Source: Fusarium oxysporum f. sp. lycopersici 4287 (Eukaryota > Ascomycota > Sordariomycetes > Hypocreales > Nectriaceae). From it: DNA of 64,000 bases. Within the stretch, counting starts at the first letter, position 1. Every line of letters starts with the position of its first letter. A program made the position numbers and the translations under genes. Under the pieces are notes generated by a model. That model made no database searches. It saw only the letters and a list, made by a program, of their open reading frames with translations, and was not told the DNA's origin. This document shows positions 1-13,688 of this stretch, piece by piece. The stretch covers positions 3,771,482-3,835,481 of the forward strand of contig NC_030990.1 of NCBI RefSeq assembly GCF_000149955.1, in the 5' to 3' direction.

Positions 1-3000
1 AGCACTGAACCTTGTTTGGAAACGCATAAATATGCCGAAAGTCTTAACAGCTTGAGCTACTTTCGAACCCAAACACTATTCAACCCAAACGATTTCAACG
101 CTCTGATAACTCTATTTCATGAGTTAAACATATATCGAATAGCATCCTTTGGGCACATGTGAGCCGTAATGAACCTTCCAAGATTCGACATATCAGGTCA
201 AACAGGCTACGTGAACCCTACTAGTGGGGTAGGGCAATCGAAGGAAGCCGTAACTCGATCTCCCTCTTCTTCTGTACTTCGATCTCGAGGCGCCCAGATC
301 AGATACAAGTGAGTCTTTGAGGTTTCAGTGAAGCACGAATCAAACCTTCGTACACCTAGCCATGTTTGTTTGCATCGATCAAGGTGTTACCAAACTTATG
401 CGTTAGTCAGACTTCCACTCACCAGCACCGACCAGTTGGATATCAGTTACGCCTGTGTTCTCAACACACTCTAGACAGCGAGGTGATTATTTATACCAAG
501 AAATCATATGTTGATGCCAGTCAACTCGTCTTGCGAGCGTGAGTGGCTGTGAGATAAACGCTCATATACCTCAAGCTCCAGCCGTTTCAACTGTAACTCA
601 ATGGAAGTAAAGTATATGAAACTGCTAGTCGCCGAAAGATTAGGCATCGATAAGGTTGCCTTAACGTTATAACAGCGGTTCCAAAAGCTGGATGAAGCTC
701 GAAATGATCAGGTATACGATCGTCGAGGCCTGGGATGAATGTCAATGAATGTCTCTTAAGGGCCGATTAAACCCCGCAGCAAAAGTACAGCGTCAAGAAC
801 TTGCATATTGCTGATCGCAAAAACAATGAGTGCCATCATATGTTAAGTTGAAATAATGGTTGGGTAAGGGGCCGGAATATTAGAGTCTGGAAACGCTGAT
901 TATCAGCGATATTGCCAACTCATGGTGGTAGGCGCTTCGCATGACGACACTCGTTTTGAACTTTTGGCATGAAAACTGATTCGGAAGAGCTGAGGGCCGA
1001 TCAAATAACCGATGTTTCGTTCGGAGAATAAATCGGCATGGCCGCCCTCTGAAACTTGGAACAAACGAATCTCTTGCTCAACGACAAGCATCGCTGGCCC
1101 ATTACTCGAACGCATGACGTGAACTTGGGACCCAGCGTCTGTGGGCCGTGTGCTTTGTTTCTCGATAGTTCCTGGGAAAAAGTGACGATCGACAACTCAA
1201 GCGCTGAAACAACAGAGATCGACAGGCGCTCGGCGCTACACACGTGCGAAGCCTTCTTTGGTGAGCATGAGGGCGATTATCAATGGAGTAGGCAGCCCAA
1301 GATAGAGAAGAGTCGTCAGCTTCATTTCCCCATCTGTACCCTCCTTGTTGGTGCCAAGTTGGAGCTATGTATGATTGCCAAACATTCAGATATCCACTCT
1401 TTATCTTGCATTATTTAACAAGAAAGAATGTTTTAAATCTCCTATAGCGGAGAGGTTTATTATAGATAGGGGATTTTTGGCTTATACTGTTTCTGAAATG
1501 CGGGTGTTTTTTTGATACGCGGGCTCTCGCTGCAACAATTCGTTGCCAAGCTTCCATGACAGGCGGCATGATCGTCAGGAGGAGGCGGCAAGCCACTACC
1601 GGCTGGGGCATTGGCTCACAATCAGCCAAGACCCAACCAAGGAGAAGCAGGGGTCCTAGGGGAGGCAAGAAAACTTAGGACCTTTGCCCTAAGGGATGAA
1701 AAGACTTAGGTAAGTTTAGTATATTTTAGTAGATTTTTAGACCTGTTTATTTCGGCACCCTATTTAAATGTCAGAAGTTTTATTACCCCCGAGGTGTGGA
1801 TGTTGATGCCGGCTTTGTTGTTACGGAAGCAGACAGCACAGCTGCCACAGCATGTCGAACAAAAAATAAAGAATAGAAGTATCTCTAGCTGTGATTGTAA
1901 TCGACGATCGAATACGGACAGTCCGATTAAATCGTCGATGGTGGACCTTTAAAAAAGCGAGCCGCGTAAGATGTCAATATTGTGGTTCTTTGTTTCAAAT
2001 GAATTCGACGTCATGAGCTTCAAAAGTTGCTTTTTGATCAACACCCGCGAACTATCTAGTTGCTGATGGTGTGACAAGGAACGAGCATCGCGGGAATAAG
2101 CATTCATCCAAGGCCCAAGATTGGACGAGATTGAATTTGCGTTTGCGAGTTAAATGACCATAGCGAGCTTTGAGGTCTCTTTACAGTTTGTAATGCAATG
2201 CAATGTTACAATGTGAGATCATCGTCACCGCCTCGAAAATACCGTCTTGAGAAGCTGAGATCAAAGACCTTCACCGACACAACTCCATAGTCTTCTCAAT
2301 CATCTTTTTGTCTCACATTTTCGTATTTACAATTAACATTAATCTCTCCAAATCGATCCCAGTTAAGCAACCGAGATATGTCTTTTAAAGGCCTGTAATT
2401 TGGGGTATATCGCTGTCCAGTTCTTCCAGATTTAGAACATTTGATCTCGGTTCTGGTTATATTGTGATGTTGCACTTTCGGCCCTCCTTCATATCCACAT
2501 AGTCGATAAGCCTAGCTTACGGATCTGGTGATGAGCGTCAGCTGGCTGGTGTTTCTATCTTGGGGATTGCTTGTTCAATATAGCCTTCCGATAGCCTCAG
2601 CCTAATCTGAAGTACGCAATAGTTTAATCAATGCCAAGTTTTTACAAGAGATGAGATGCTCATGACATCCGTTTCTGGGGCGGAGTTCAAAGGGTGGTTG
2701 CAGTACTCTGTGGGTTCCTGCATTAGAGGAGTGGCGCTGTGAACCCTGTCTCACGGAGCGTTTAGTGTTGTATCAGATTTTGTGCAAGGAAGATGAAGCC
2801 AATCAAATGAATCATGCAAGCCCTGGATAAAGTCACAATGGCGCAGTGCTGATCCAAGATACCTTTCAATAATTCATTGGTTATTACAACTTGTGCTCTG
2901 AGACATCATGTTCCGTCTTTCGGTGTAGAGCCAACATGCTCAAAACGCCTCAGAGAACGCTGCAGCTATAGAATACAAGAAATAAGCTTCAAGATAATAT

Positions 3001-4437
3001 TGAAAAATCTATATGCCGCATACCAGGTTGCACATAAGGCGAAACAAGACATGTCTTGGCCTTCTATCAAGGGTCTGGAAGACAATCGACAATCCTTGGC
3101 CCAACGTTTATGCAAACCTTTTTAGTGAGGCAAGGGCGCACAAAGGCTTCTGAGCCCCTGCATAAAAGGGTTATACGCTTGCACAAGTCCCTGTATCGTA
3201 GCGGTCGGCCTCCAAACAGCAGGGGGGCAGGGAGGCTAGAGGCTACCTACCGCATTAGGTAGTAACGCAGCACCAACTTCCGCCGGGGCCAGTTACCTTA
3301 CCTCTCATCCAGGGAATAGGATACACCCTGGTTTCGCCTTTCATCAACTATCCCTGATCAACATGCACCAAGCATCGATCCTCATATGCCGCGTTCTAAG
3401 GTGAGGCCGACTAGACACAGTGGAAGGACACTCGAGAAACACAGCGTTGGATATTGCTTCGACAACCATTCCGATTCTTCATGCGTTGTAGAGGCTCATC
3501 GAGCTGTCATGCAACAGATTAACAAGCTTATACAACCTGTATCAAACCTCGACAAACTGTTCGCTAGACTTGGCGCCGCAGAAGTACCCCCCTCTTCTTT
3601 CAAACGGCCACTCAGAAGCCAAAATATGCCTGTCGATCGATGGGTGTGGCGGAATCCACTTTAGACGACCGAGATGAAGAGAGGGTGAAAGGACGGCGTT
3701 CGACTGGTCCACACCTTGTTTCCGACCACCAGTTGGCCACTGATATTTCGGGATTGATACCAGGAACCATACGTTCTTCCCAAAACGGTCTGATCTCGGA
3801 GCATCTTTGCTTCTCGGACAGAGATTCTCTTGAGAGTTCAAGGAAAGCCTCACAACGCTCTTGTTTTGAAGGCTGAACTCGGTGGTCCGAGACCACAGTA
3901 CGAAAATGCATTGGCGACATCTACCGTGCTCCTAGTCATGGACCACTGTCCGTGACCCAGATTCAGTGGTGATCCAACAGCCATCTTTCAAGGATGATAT
4001 GGGTCTCGGATCCACGGACCACAGAAACGTCCATGGGTGGTCGACCGACTTTGAAAGACTGGGGCAGCGACATGGCTTCCCCCAGCTTTGATGGACCGTC
4101 CGCTAGGGCCGCACACTTCATCCCATGTTTGTTGCCTTTACTGGAAGCCCCTTGGACCCAGAATGGTTGACCTCCTGGATGATCTGGTACGTAATCTCCG
4201 TATAGGAGTTGATGCTCTTTGTGTGGATGGACATCGGTATTAATATGCGACCATCCTGCGGCCTCAAACTCGACTTTTCTTCTCTTTCTTCTTCAGCCCA
4301 ACAAGCCATTTCTAAGCTGCCAGTTTCAGAAACTTTTGACCTCGGTCGTCCATTCTTTCACCACTTTCGATATATCAACATATTTTTGAGCTTATAGCTT
4401 CAGCCTTTCATTACCAACTTTCAACCAATTCTTCAAG
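1..4437. other. Gene-free left flank
   Basis: I find no convincing intact gene here. Short open frames occur on both strands but lack start context, splice signals or recognisable domains. Around 1400-1760 the composition turns T-rich with many stops on either strand, which could be an old transposon or pseudogene relic, though I cannot name a family. The last 60 bases (about 4380-4437) are a pyrimidine-rich leader that belongs to the downstream wall-protein gene. Confidence 0.5.
3386..3876 (+). pseudogene. Possible degraded coding relic, two frames
   Basis: Two overlapping plus-strand open frames (3386-3664 and 3640-3876) have a protein-like look. The first contains an amphipathic helical stretch around 3510-3590 (residues resembling AVMQQINKLIQPVSNLDKL). 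The second is rich in charged residues. They are in different frames and each ends quickly, so an intact gene would need an intron or a frameshift. A further coding-like stretch may continue to about 4060. I recognise no family. This could equally be chance, and I keep it only as a candidate relic. Confidence 0.15.
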
Positions 4438-5611
4438 ATGCGTTACTCTACTGCCGCCGCTGCTCTCTTGGCCTCTGGTGCCATGGCCACCGAGGTCTCC
4501 AAGGTCTACGAGACCAAGCGAGTTACCATCACCTCTTGCGGTCCTGAGGTCACCAACTGCCCTGCTCGATCTACTGTCACCAGCAACACCGTTTACCCTG
4601 TCCCTCCCCAGGTCACCTCTGCCGAGCAGGGCAGCGAGACCACCGAGGAGGTCCCTGAGGTTCCCGAGACCACCGAGGCTCCTGAGCTTCCCTTGACCAC
4701 CTCTACCATCTACTCTACCAACATCAGGACTATCACCTCTTGCGGTCCCGAGGTTCCTGACTGCCCCGCCCGATCTGGTACTCCCGTCGTTGTCACCGAG
4801 ACCATTGCTGTCTCCACCACCATCTGCCCTGTTGAGCCTACCGGTGGTAGCGAGAAGCCTGGAAAGCCTGAGCAGCCCGGCAAGCCTGAGAAGCCTAGCC
4901 AGCCCGGTTACGAGCAGCCTCCCGCTCCTCCTGCTGAGACCAAGCCCGTTGAGACTCAGCCCGGCTACGAGCAGCCTCCTGCCCCTCCCGCTGAGACCAA
5001 GCCTGCTCAGCCTAGCCAGCCCGGTTACGAGCAGCCTCCCGCTCCTCCAGCCGAGACCAAGCCTGCTCAGCCTGAGCACCCCGGCAAGCCTGGCAAGCCC
5101 GTTGTCCCCGGACAGCCCCAGAACCCCGGTAACGGCACCGTCCCTCACCCTCCCGTCTACCCCAACCCTCCCGCTACGCAGAGTGGTGAGAAGCCCGTTG
5201 TTCCTCCCACTCCTGTCCCCGTCCCCAGCAACCCCGGCAACCCTGAGCAGTGCGTTCCCTCTCAGTCTGTGACTGCTATCACCAAGGAGTACACCACTGT
5301 CCTCACCAGCGTTGAGTACTCTACCATCCAGGTTCCTTGCCCTACTGGCACCACTCCCGGGAACCCTGGTAACCCCGGCCAGCCTGGCCAGCGTGAGGCT
5401 CCTACCGGACCTGCTGTCCCCCCTCCTGCCAGCACCACCATTGGCGGTGGGAACCAGACGTAAGTATTCCAGGTATCCCGACTTCTGATCAATTTACTGA
5501 TTATCTTCCAGCGTTCCTACTCCTCCTGCCGTTACTGCTGGCGCTGCTACCTTCGCCGGCTCTGCTTTCTTCGCTGCCGTCGCTGGTCTCGCCGCTTTCA
5601 TCCTGGTCTAA
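4438..5611 (+). CDS. Proline-rich GPI-anchored cell wall protein
   Basis: The gene has two exons, 4438-5459 and 5512-5611, joined across a 52-base GTAAGT...CAG intron, and encodes about 373 residues. The N terminus is a signal peptide (MRYSTAAAALLASGAMA, cleavage expected near residue 17). The C terminus, encoded by exon 2, is an Ala/Gly-rich hydrophobic tail ending FILV with a small-residue region before it, typical of a GPI-anchor signal. Between them are two copies of a Cys module with the core TSCGPEVxxCPARS (residues about 33-45 and 100-112), three Pro-rich tandem repeats and a third Cys region near residues 274-302. This architecture fits a covalently linked wall or surface glycoprotein; I do not know its specific role. 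The CT-rich leader and strongly C-ending codons suggest high expression. The exact family name is uncertain. Confidence 0.85.
4900..5076 (+). repeat. In-frame 57-60 base coding minisatellite, three copies
   Basis: Three tandem units encode the core PGYEQPPAPPAETKP and start at 4900 (57 bases), 4957 (60 bases) and 5017 (60 bases). They differ mainly by synonymous changes and in the last residues (VET, AQPS, AQPE). All lie in the reading frame of the wall-protein gene and lengthen its Pro-rich stalk. Confidence 0.9.
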
Positions 5612-8507
5612 AACTATTCCCCTTTCTCTTAGCATCTGTTGAAGCCTGCAGGCTATGGCAACTTATGAACTCTTGTGTTTAATGGTCTTGCTGGAATGTA
5701 TAGTACTCGAGTAGACTTTTGAATACATTGCTATTTTGGCTTACTTCTATGTACTTATATATATCTGATCCGCAGTCTGGGATATGCGATTGGAACTTAT
5801 TTGCTATTGTTTAATTCTGACATGATATCCCCTATATGTCGTATTCTTTGAGAACTATGTGATTCTCAACTTGCTCACAACTAATGTAAATTCTCAACAT
5901 GAATGTCGTTGCTATTGGGGCGGACACTAGTTGACGCCAAGGAGTATTGTCAAGCCACCCGATCGTAGACCCTGGCAAATCCGGGGTGAACGGTTCGCCA
6001 ATGCATATGCTCCACCCATCTCATTTCCCAACCTTGACCACTTGGGATCTGAAGCACCGGCGTCGATTATCCGAATGGGAACACGCAAATTGCCAAATGT
6101 CGCTTCAGGGAACTCGTCTTCAATGCATCTCGATCAAACGGGAAGATCGCTCGGTCTAGATTTTTCGTAACATGTGATTTGGGTCAGATGGTTTGCTTGA
6201 CATGGATTCTTGAAGGGAAGTTCATTTCATTTGCCACAAGGTGAGTCTATGCTGGTGTCTGCTGACTCGGAGCTGGAATTGAAATGAGTAAATGAGCAAG
6301 AGGATGAATGCACATGTAGCTGGGTCGGTTTTCATAAAGACCTGTTTAGAGGGTTGGTTCAGTTGAGCGTACTAGCAAGACAGTGATGCCATTTGGTGCG
6401 TGCGTTAGTATTGAGGGTTTTCTGAAAGCTGCATTATATACTACGTGCCACTCAGATAAAATGGTATCTAGGGTATCAATATCATGGGAATCACGAGCAT
6501 GGTAGGTGTTCTCTACAGCCTCATGAGAAGAGATTCATCGAGACTGATACTACCCTGTACTCTCAACTCATGAGTTTCTATCGGCGCCCTTTTCCCATTA
6601 CTTATTAAAACAACCATATGTAGTTTTATGTAATATATTATTTCTCATACTTCTGTCATTAGATGTTTTGTCAAGGTCGATCTGGCATGAATCTCGTTTC
6701 CCGAAACTCACGTCCAATGAAAGCTAACGCTTCGTGGTGTAAACAAACATCGCATTCCTTTATGGTTTGAGGGTGCCAGTTAACTCAATGGAGGAAGAAA
6801 AAAATATAAAGAAGGAAGAATTGAATTCTGGAAGTTACAATATGGTCCTCCCCTCCTGACCCGTGGTCAACAGAGTGTTCGTGACAGTTGCGGGCCACAG
6901 TGCTGAGTCTTGTGATCGAAGGGTAGAGGATATAGAACGACAATTGGGCGAGAACCTATCTAGGCGGTCAAAATAAAAAGAAGAGTTTACCGAAGGAAAT
7001 AAATAATTCGGAGATATCAAGAAGTACGACCATATTATACATGGCCTTTCAGAGTGTTGTGACAGAACTCAGGGCTGGAATCAGAAATAAGCTCTTCGCA
7101 TCCCAACGAACTCACGATTTTGTCCCAGTGACTATCTCGCAGCCGACTGCGAACTCTCAGAGCGATAGCAATAGCCAGGTGCTGAGTTCCTTTGCACTCT
7201 ATAAGTGACCCGTCTGTTTACACGTGGTTGAGGTAGTGAGAACAAGACGATAAGGGCCCATATCACCAATTTGGTGGATTTGGGCTGGGGCATGTTCTAG
7301 CTGCATATATGGTGCCATGTAAATGGAGACCTGTTGATATGCTATCTTCTCTCTAGCCCCCTACAAGATCACATGAACATGGGCTTTATAAAGCCAAGAT
7401 GGGAGCATATCCTTCCAAAAGACTTTTAGGTGGACACTTGCCCGTCAACTCCATATTTCTCGTTGATCATCGCATGTAATACTTCTCTGATACATGTTGT
7501 ACTTGTGTAAGATCATACCAACGCCGATTCGCTTTGTATTACTGAATACCTGCCCTTTGTAATCAATACTTACAAGTGTTAGTCCTTGTGTACCAACTGC
7601 GCTGGTGCCTTACCTTGGTTCAACTTCTTTGTCCTAAGGTAGTCAGGTAAGACGGGTGTCTCCGAATTAGCAGAGGCAACCAATTCCCCGCATAATAAGA
7701 ATGTATGGATGTCTTTGATTTCTAGGAGAAGTTGGGGAAACTCAAAGCCACAACAAAAGTACGTACCGCAGATATCACAACTTCTCTCACTTGAGAAGTT
7801 CTAAGCCATTCAAAGCCCGTCCCTTTCAGAATGGACTTGACAAGTATGTTAAAGCCCTTCATTAGTACTAAGCTTGTCTTTCTTAGAAAACAGATTTGCA
7901 AACTCAAGGAAGGGAACTTGAACACGAGACTGAGAGGAACTTAGAGAGATAGTGTTGGCGATAAGTGCGTGACTATGCTCAGAACAGCTTGGAATATTCT
8001 TATCTTGAGATATGATTATATTAATTTTGACCATGCTGATGATAAAGGGAGTATTTTATGAGTCTCCCGTCTTGATTCGTGAGAAGGATTAAAGTGTATG
8101 ACAGCAAACGAAGGAACCACTCTGTACGTAGCATCGGCCCTGCTTTGGGACGTCAAATAGAGAGAGCCTTGGAATATGCGACTACATTGACGAAATTCAT
8201 CTCGTCATCGCGAGATCTAACTTTGATATTTACTGTGGGCCAAGTCACGATGTATTCGATGCGCTCCGCGTGTGGTTGACGAATGCCACAGTATGACCTG
8301 CCACAAAGTCAATTCGCAAAGGATAAAGAGCGACCAGAAGCTACACACATCTTATCAACAGGTACTTGAATACAACTCTCCCCGGTCTTCGTTCGTTCTA
8401 TCTTTGTTCAACATTCATCTGTTCCGACACGTTCGTTCTGTAAACACTCGATTAGTACCTTCTTATCCATCCGTATACCCTATCAAGCATACACTCACGA
8501 CTTCAGA
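5612..8507. other. Intergenic, no gene seen
   Basis: This stretch runs between the 3' end of the wall-protein gene and the start of the amino acid permease gene. I see only short scattered open frames without coding character. The final 130 bases (about 8375-8507) are C/T-rich and look like the permease 5' leader. Two near-overlapping frames at 5931-6170 have no detectable domain. Confidence 0.5.
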
Positions 8508-10151
8508 ATGCCTTCAGATGAAATCGCTGTTGTCGAAGAAGCAAACAATTCCAACTCTACAAACGAGAAGAAAATTTGTCTTGGCGCGAGCAACTCGAAT
8601 CGGTCCTCCAGGAGGAATAGCCACGCCCCAGAAGTAGTCGACGATGCGGTCTTTGGCCATGTTGGCGAAAAAGGCCCCAACTATCGCAGCGTATGTAGCC
8701 CTCTCTGCCATGATCCGTGGCGCTAATATATGTATAGCTTTCAAGGATAGGTACCATCGCCCTCATGACGAAAACCCAAGTCGGTCTCGGTGTCCTCGCT
8801 ATCCCCAGAACGTTCCATGCTCTCGGACTTATCCCCGGCGTCTTTTGCCTCGTAGCCATCGGCGGTATGACATCTTGGTCGGGTTACATTGTTGGTACTT
8901 TCAAGCTCAACCACCCAGAAGTGTACACTATAGACGATGCTGGAGGCAAGATGTTTGGCAGGATTGGTCGCGAAATCTTTGCTGCGATCTTTATGCTGAG
9001 TAAACATTTCTCTTCCCCATACCAAGGCTACTACTAATATTATACAGACTGGGTCTTCATCTCTGCATCAGCTATGCTGGGTATCTCGGTTGGGCTCAAT
9101 GCTGTATCAAGCCACGCCCTCTGCACCTGGACCTTTGTCATTATCGCCGCTGTCAGCACATTTCTCTTAGCCAGTATCCGAACCTTGAGCAAGATAGGAT
9201 GGATTGCATGGGTTGGTGTTGTCTGTATCATGACCGCCATCTTCTCTGTTACCATTGCTGTTGGAGTCGAGAATAAAACTCCTGCGGCTATTGAGGGAAA
9301 CTCTACTACGTTCAGGCTTACCAACGACCCTCCATTTGCCGATGCCATGGCAGCAGTCTCTAGCCACATCTTCGCCTACGCCGGCACGCCCGCCTACTTT
9401 TCCATCATCGCCGAGATGCGAGACCCGACGCTTTACACATCAGCGCTTATCTGGTCGCAGAGTATTATGACTGCTGTATACGTTGTGATTGGTGTTGTTA
9501 TATATTACTACGTCGGCTCCGAGGTTGCATCTCCTGCTTTGGCTTCTGCCGGTCCTACCATGAAGAAGGTCGGCTTCGGATTTGCTCTGCCGGGCCTCTT
9601 AGTCAGTGCCATGATTGTCACACATGTAAGACTTCCCAAAACCCAGCATCTCGTCATGCGATTATTGACAACAACCATAGTTACCAGCCAAGTACATCTT
9701 CCTTCGTATCCTCCGCGGCTCTGAGCACCTCCACCGCAGCAGTTTCATTCATTGGGGTACTTGGCTTGGCTGCACTGGCGGCGTCACTATTATCGCCTAC
9801 ATCATAGCCAGCGCTATTCCCATGTTTGACCCTCTTGTGTCATTGGTTGGTGCATCTTTCGGTGTCTTCCTTTGCTTCCAGCCCTTCGGATGTATGTGGC
9901 TGCACGACAACTGGGGATGCAGGAAGCGTGGCCTCAGGTGGAAAGGAGGGCTCGCCTGGAGCATATTCATCATTATTATTGGCACCTTCCTCATGATTGG
10001 CGGCACATATGGCTCCATTGAAGGCCTTCTTTTTGCCACTCGAGATGGATTTGGTGCCGCTTGGGGTTGCGAGGATAATTCTATCACTGTGCCCTCGAAC
10101 TCGACAGCCAGCGCTAACTCTACAATCACTAACTCAACAACCACTCCCTAA
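8508..10151 (+). CDS. AAAP-family amino acid permease (Mtr-like)
   Basis: Four exons, 8508-8690, 8738-8999, 9048-9625 and 9681-10151, give about 497 residues. All junctions are GT-AG and phase-consistent, and introns one and two carry CTAAT-type branch sites (CGCTAAT, CTACTAAT). A hydrophilic N terminus of about 65 residues precedes the first helix, which contains the motif MTKTQVGLGVLAIP, typical of the AAAP/Aa_trans family (Pfam PF01490). Roughly ten further hydrophobic segments follow, and the C terminus is a Ser/Thr/Asn-rich tail with several N-glycosylation sequons. Fungal members include the neutral amino acid permease Mtr of Neurospora; the product is expected in the plasma membrane as a proton-coupled amino acid importer. 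Substrate specificity cannot be read from the sequence. The start codon follows a pyrimidine-rich leader. Confidence 0.9.
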
Positions 10152-13100
10152 ACGTGGCTGGCTCTTTTTATACTCTAGATATTTGAGTATAGGTGGTCCT
10201 CTTTTCCCTTTTCTTAACTTGATAGTATACATCATAAGATATCCTGTATGCGTATGGCTTAGAGGAAACTCTGATATAGTCAAGTGAGCAGTGCACAGAT
10301 AAAATCTCACTTGTCAAACTTTGATTCCATTGCAAAATGTGACTTGTGGAACTTGCTGTCCTGGTAATAGGCAGGTTTTCCCCGCAGTAAACTTGTCCTC
10401 TATCTCAGAGATAGGCTACATTTGAGTTTTGTGGTTGTACAAAATAGACTTTGTTCTCATCTAAATTTAAGCTTAGATGCCAATGGCCAATCATGTTTTC
10501 TCCGGCACTTGATGCTACTTGGCAGGGGTGTACCAACAATTTGGTGTGAGATTCCCGAATAGGCATTCAAGATCTACTAGGGTTCAGCCAAGACCTTGGC
10601 ATAGCGACATGGATATCTGCACTCTTGGCTATTTTCAATGCTTTGTATAAACGTTGAACCCCCATCGTTGTCGGGTGTCAATATTGAAGCCCATTGAAGA
10701 CTCCCAATGGGGAAGAGGAAAAGTAGACATCCCTTTAGTGTTTGGGCGGTACTAGGAGAGATTGTGAAGTTGGAGAAGAGACTCTAATCTCTTCGGCTAC
10801 CATACTGGCCGAAGATCAAAGCCAAAAACTCAGTTTCTACCACGAGTCCAAGCTATAGGGCCGAGATTGAGTGTTTTGACGATTAGCCTGCTAGTATGCG
10901 ATACCCGTATCGCCACGGTTACCAATCTCGGTGACAGCCGTATTGCCGAGGACGCTATTGGGGATTAGTCCTGCTGAGTTTATGCTGTATTTCGACGTGC
11001 TTGGGGCTGCTGTCCCAGCCAAGTTAATATAAGAGGCTCAGGGGATGCAGAAGATAGTAGGAGAGCTATTTGGCTTCGTGCATACATGCCCCAGAAGCCC
11101 AAGGAGATACATCCTCCTCAGACTTCAATGCTTGCATACTACGAGTGACGTTTAGACCTGAACTTGGCGATATCTGATAGACCCCGTGGCGGCATTTGGA
11201 GGTTAGGGGATATCTTGGCGGGGAAAGGCTTAAGATACGAGGACGTTGTGCGAGATCGGACCGAGTATCAGCCGCGGCCAATGGAGTTGGAGATATTACC
11301 TAGGCTTTTTATGCTTCTATTTATCTTGCATTGGCTTCAGGGCCTGGCGTCGATAAACTTTCCCTCATGTTGCCTCGTTAGAAAAAATGACTGTTGGACA
11401 TTGGATTTGGAGAGACTCGATGGCTTTTGAAGGGCGAAACCGCCCGTTGGAAAATTCGATCGAGGGAAGTAGTAGTACTCAGGTTCCAAAGCGCAGATGG
11501 CACTTCATCGTTAGTCAGAGGTTCTTTTCTTAATGTTGTAAGGCTGATAAGTGGGAAGATTGAAGCTGCGCAGACTGCTCCAGCATTGGTTTAACTCTTA
11601 TATGGGGCTATTGAGTAGATGAAATCTGTATAAATGGAATATATACAATAGGCTCTTGGCGCAGCCATGGGTATTGGCAGAAGAGTTGCCTCTGGTTGTG
11701 GTGAAATTTGTCTGTTTGTCGTTATAGAGGATATGTTTTCTGCGAACTTGTGAGTAACAGGACCCCCAGAGTTTTGACTACGATGACAAGAAATGATAAC
11801 GTTCATTGAAGAATATGATTGGGTAAGGAACGTTAAAACGCAAGTATGAGGCTCTATTTGCACGCGGATCGGAGCTATAAAACGGCCAAGCTGCATCTAA
11901 CGCACCGGCACGGACACGGAGTCGGACCAAGTGACATCCAATCTTACTCCGTACGGAATACAGTCATACGAACAAATAGCCTGGAACGAATAAATGAAAA
12001 AACTTCACTACTAAGACAGTTCCCCTACCAATGAACCAAGCCTCGTCACATTTTTAAGCTCCGTGTTCAAGAATCTGACCAGTACAAACCGCGTGGCCCG
12101 TACCACGTAAGAATGCGGAGAGAGAAGACATCTTACGATAAATCTTTGTGATTGTATGTATTGTTGTGAGCAGATTGGGCTGAACTATGAATCATTACGC
12201 GTACACGTGTTGAAGTCAGCGAGGTTTAGATTGCTGGAGTGGATGGTAAGATAATAGTTTGGTGGATTATGGATTATGGGCTGGTGGTTAGATAGCTGTT
12301 TCAACCTGCACTGCACTCCGGCAGATAGATATCTTGCAGAGACGAGGTACTGTTTCAAGGACCAATTTGCTGTAAATTGCAATGCAGAGATTGTAGAGCT
12401 GAATATGCAACGTGAGCTTCATAAGGCACACATGCTGGCAGAAGCAAGAGAGTCTCCAGTGTTGAGCTGATGGCTCCAGCCGATGACGGGTGTAAGCCGG
12501 GTCAATTACGCAAATCTTACAGGAAATAAGAAAAATATGCCTAAAGGTAAAAGCACCGTTAGTCCCATTCGTCATTATCCTAAAATTGTGTTGTCGAAAA
12601 ATGTGACACAACTCAGGCTGTAAAGTCAAGGATAATTTCCCCAAGCCTCCACGAGAAAACTGAAAGAGAAAGCGATTCGAAAAAAAGGGCTGAATGACGC
12701 ATCATTAACGGATAGAGTCCTACGCAGCGCTCATTCCCGTGGCCAAGATGATGATTGGTCGGGTCGTGGTGATCAATCTCACTCGGACTCGCTTCTCGCA
12801 CTTTTGCTTTTAGCGTGTGTGGTTCTACCGCTATCTTTATCTTTGGGTCCTGATGTGATAGGCTGATTTGCCCCATTGATCATCCTTGCTTCTGGCAGGG
12901 AATTATCATGATCTGTTTGATGCTGTTTCAGCTGTAAGCGTCAGAGGACATCATTACGAAAAGATACTGAATGAGGACATATTAATTGACTTTTCTGTAG
13001 TGTAGTCCTAAGAATCTTGAGTATTGTTGTGTAAGCCAATATGCAAATTCCGTATGTTCTTGCAGACCTTGATAGACGTCAAAGGTACCGGTAATACCAT

Positions 13101-13688
13101 CCAGAGCGTGGATCTACATGCGGCTTTGTTAATGCTGACACTGCCCCGTTTTTGAGGCTGATGCTATGCTATCCCATCCACTAAAGATGTCCATGATCCT
13201 GCGTCTTATTGGTCTCAATGATCGACATTCGCGTGCCCTCGCGCTAAAAGAGCGAGAGCGACAGCAAGCCTACCGCTACCTTGTGCTTAGCAGATGAGCC
13301 TCCTTGTGTTAGTGCCAGACTAGCAAATGCACTGCATTCGTTGCCTTGTCTTGCTATTCCGTGTCTGCAGTTTGAAGATCCGAGTCCGACATTATCGCTG
13401 TCGTAGCCATTCTCACATATCAAATCTGCATGTTTCTGCAGCTCTCATCATGTCTATATCAATGCCCCATCCTCCCCTCCAAGAACATTCTTTTCTCACC
13501 ATCATTCACACATCAGCATCTACATTCCTACAACCTTATCTACTGTCATCTACAAAGCCTATTAAACAACACATAAGCTTACCTTTATCCGGCCGAGAAC
13601 AAATACAAATACACCACTCGCTTCTCCTTTACTATCCCGACTTACACGCTGGTATCGACTTACAACGCAATACACATCAACCAACAAT
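10152..13688. other. Intergenic, no gene seen
   Basis: This 3.5 kb stretch has no supported gene. It contains a 15-base perfect inverted repeat at 10400-10414 made of two opposed GATA-type sites. Open frames at 11164-11430, 12288-12644 and 12613-12876 lack recognisable domains and coding bias. From about 13440 to 13688 the sequence becomes A/C- and T/C-rich, which fits the promoter and leader of the RTA1-like gene. An open frame covers this leader (13327-13890), but it is out of frame with the gene and I do not regard it as coding. Confidence 0.5.
10400..10414. promoter_or_regulatory. Palindrome of two opposed GATA sites
   Basis: CTATCTC-A-GAGATAG is a perfect inverted repeat with 7-base arms. 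Each arm holds an AGATAG-type core recognised by fungal GATA factors such as AreA/NIT2. It lies about 250 bases past the permease stop codon. Function is inferred from the motif only. Confidence 0.25.

Noticed and set aside
4411..5148. Minus-strand 245-codon frame opposite the wall-protein gene
   Set aside because: It mirrors the strongly biased codons and Pro/Gly repeats of the plus-strand gene; its Leu/Gly/Arg-rich translation has no domain.
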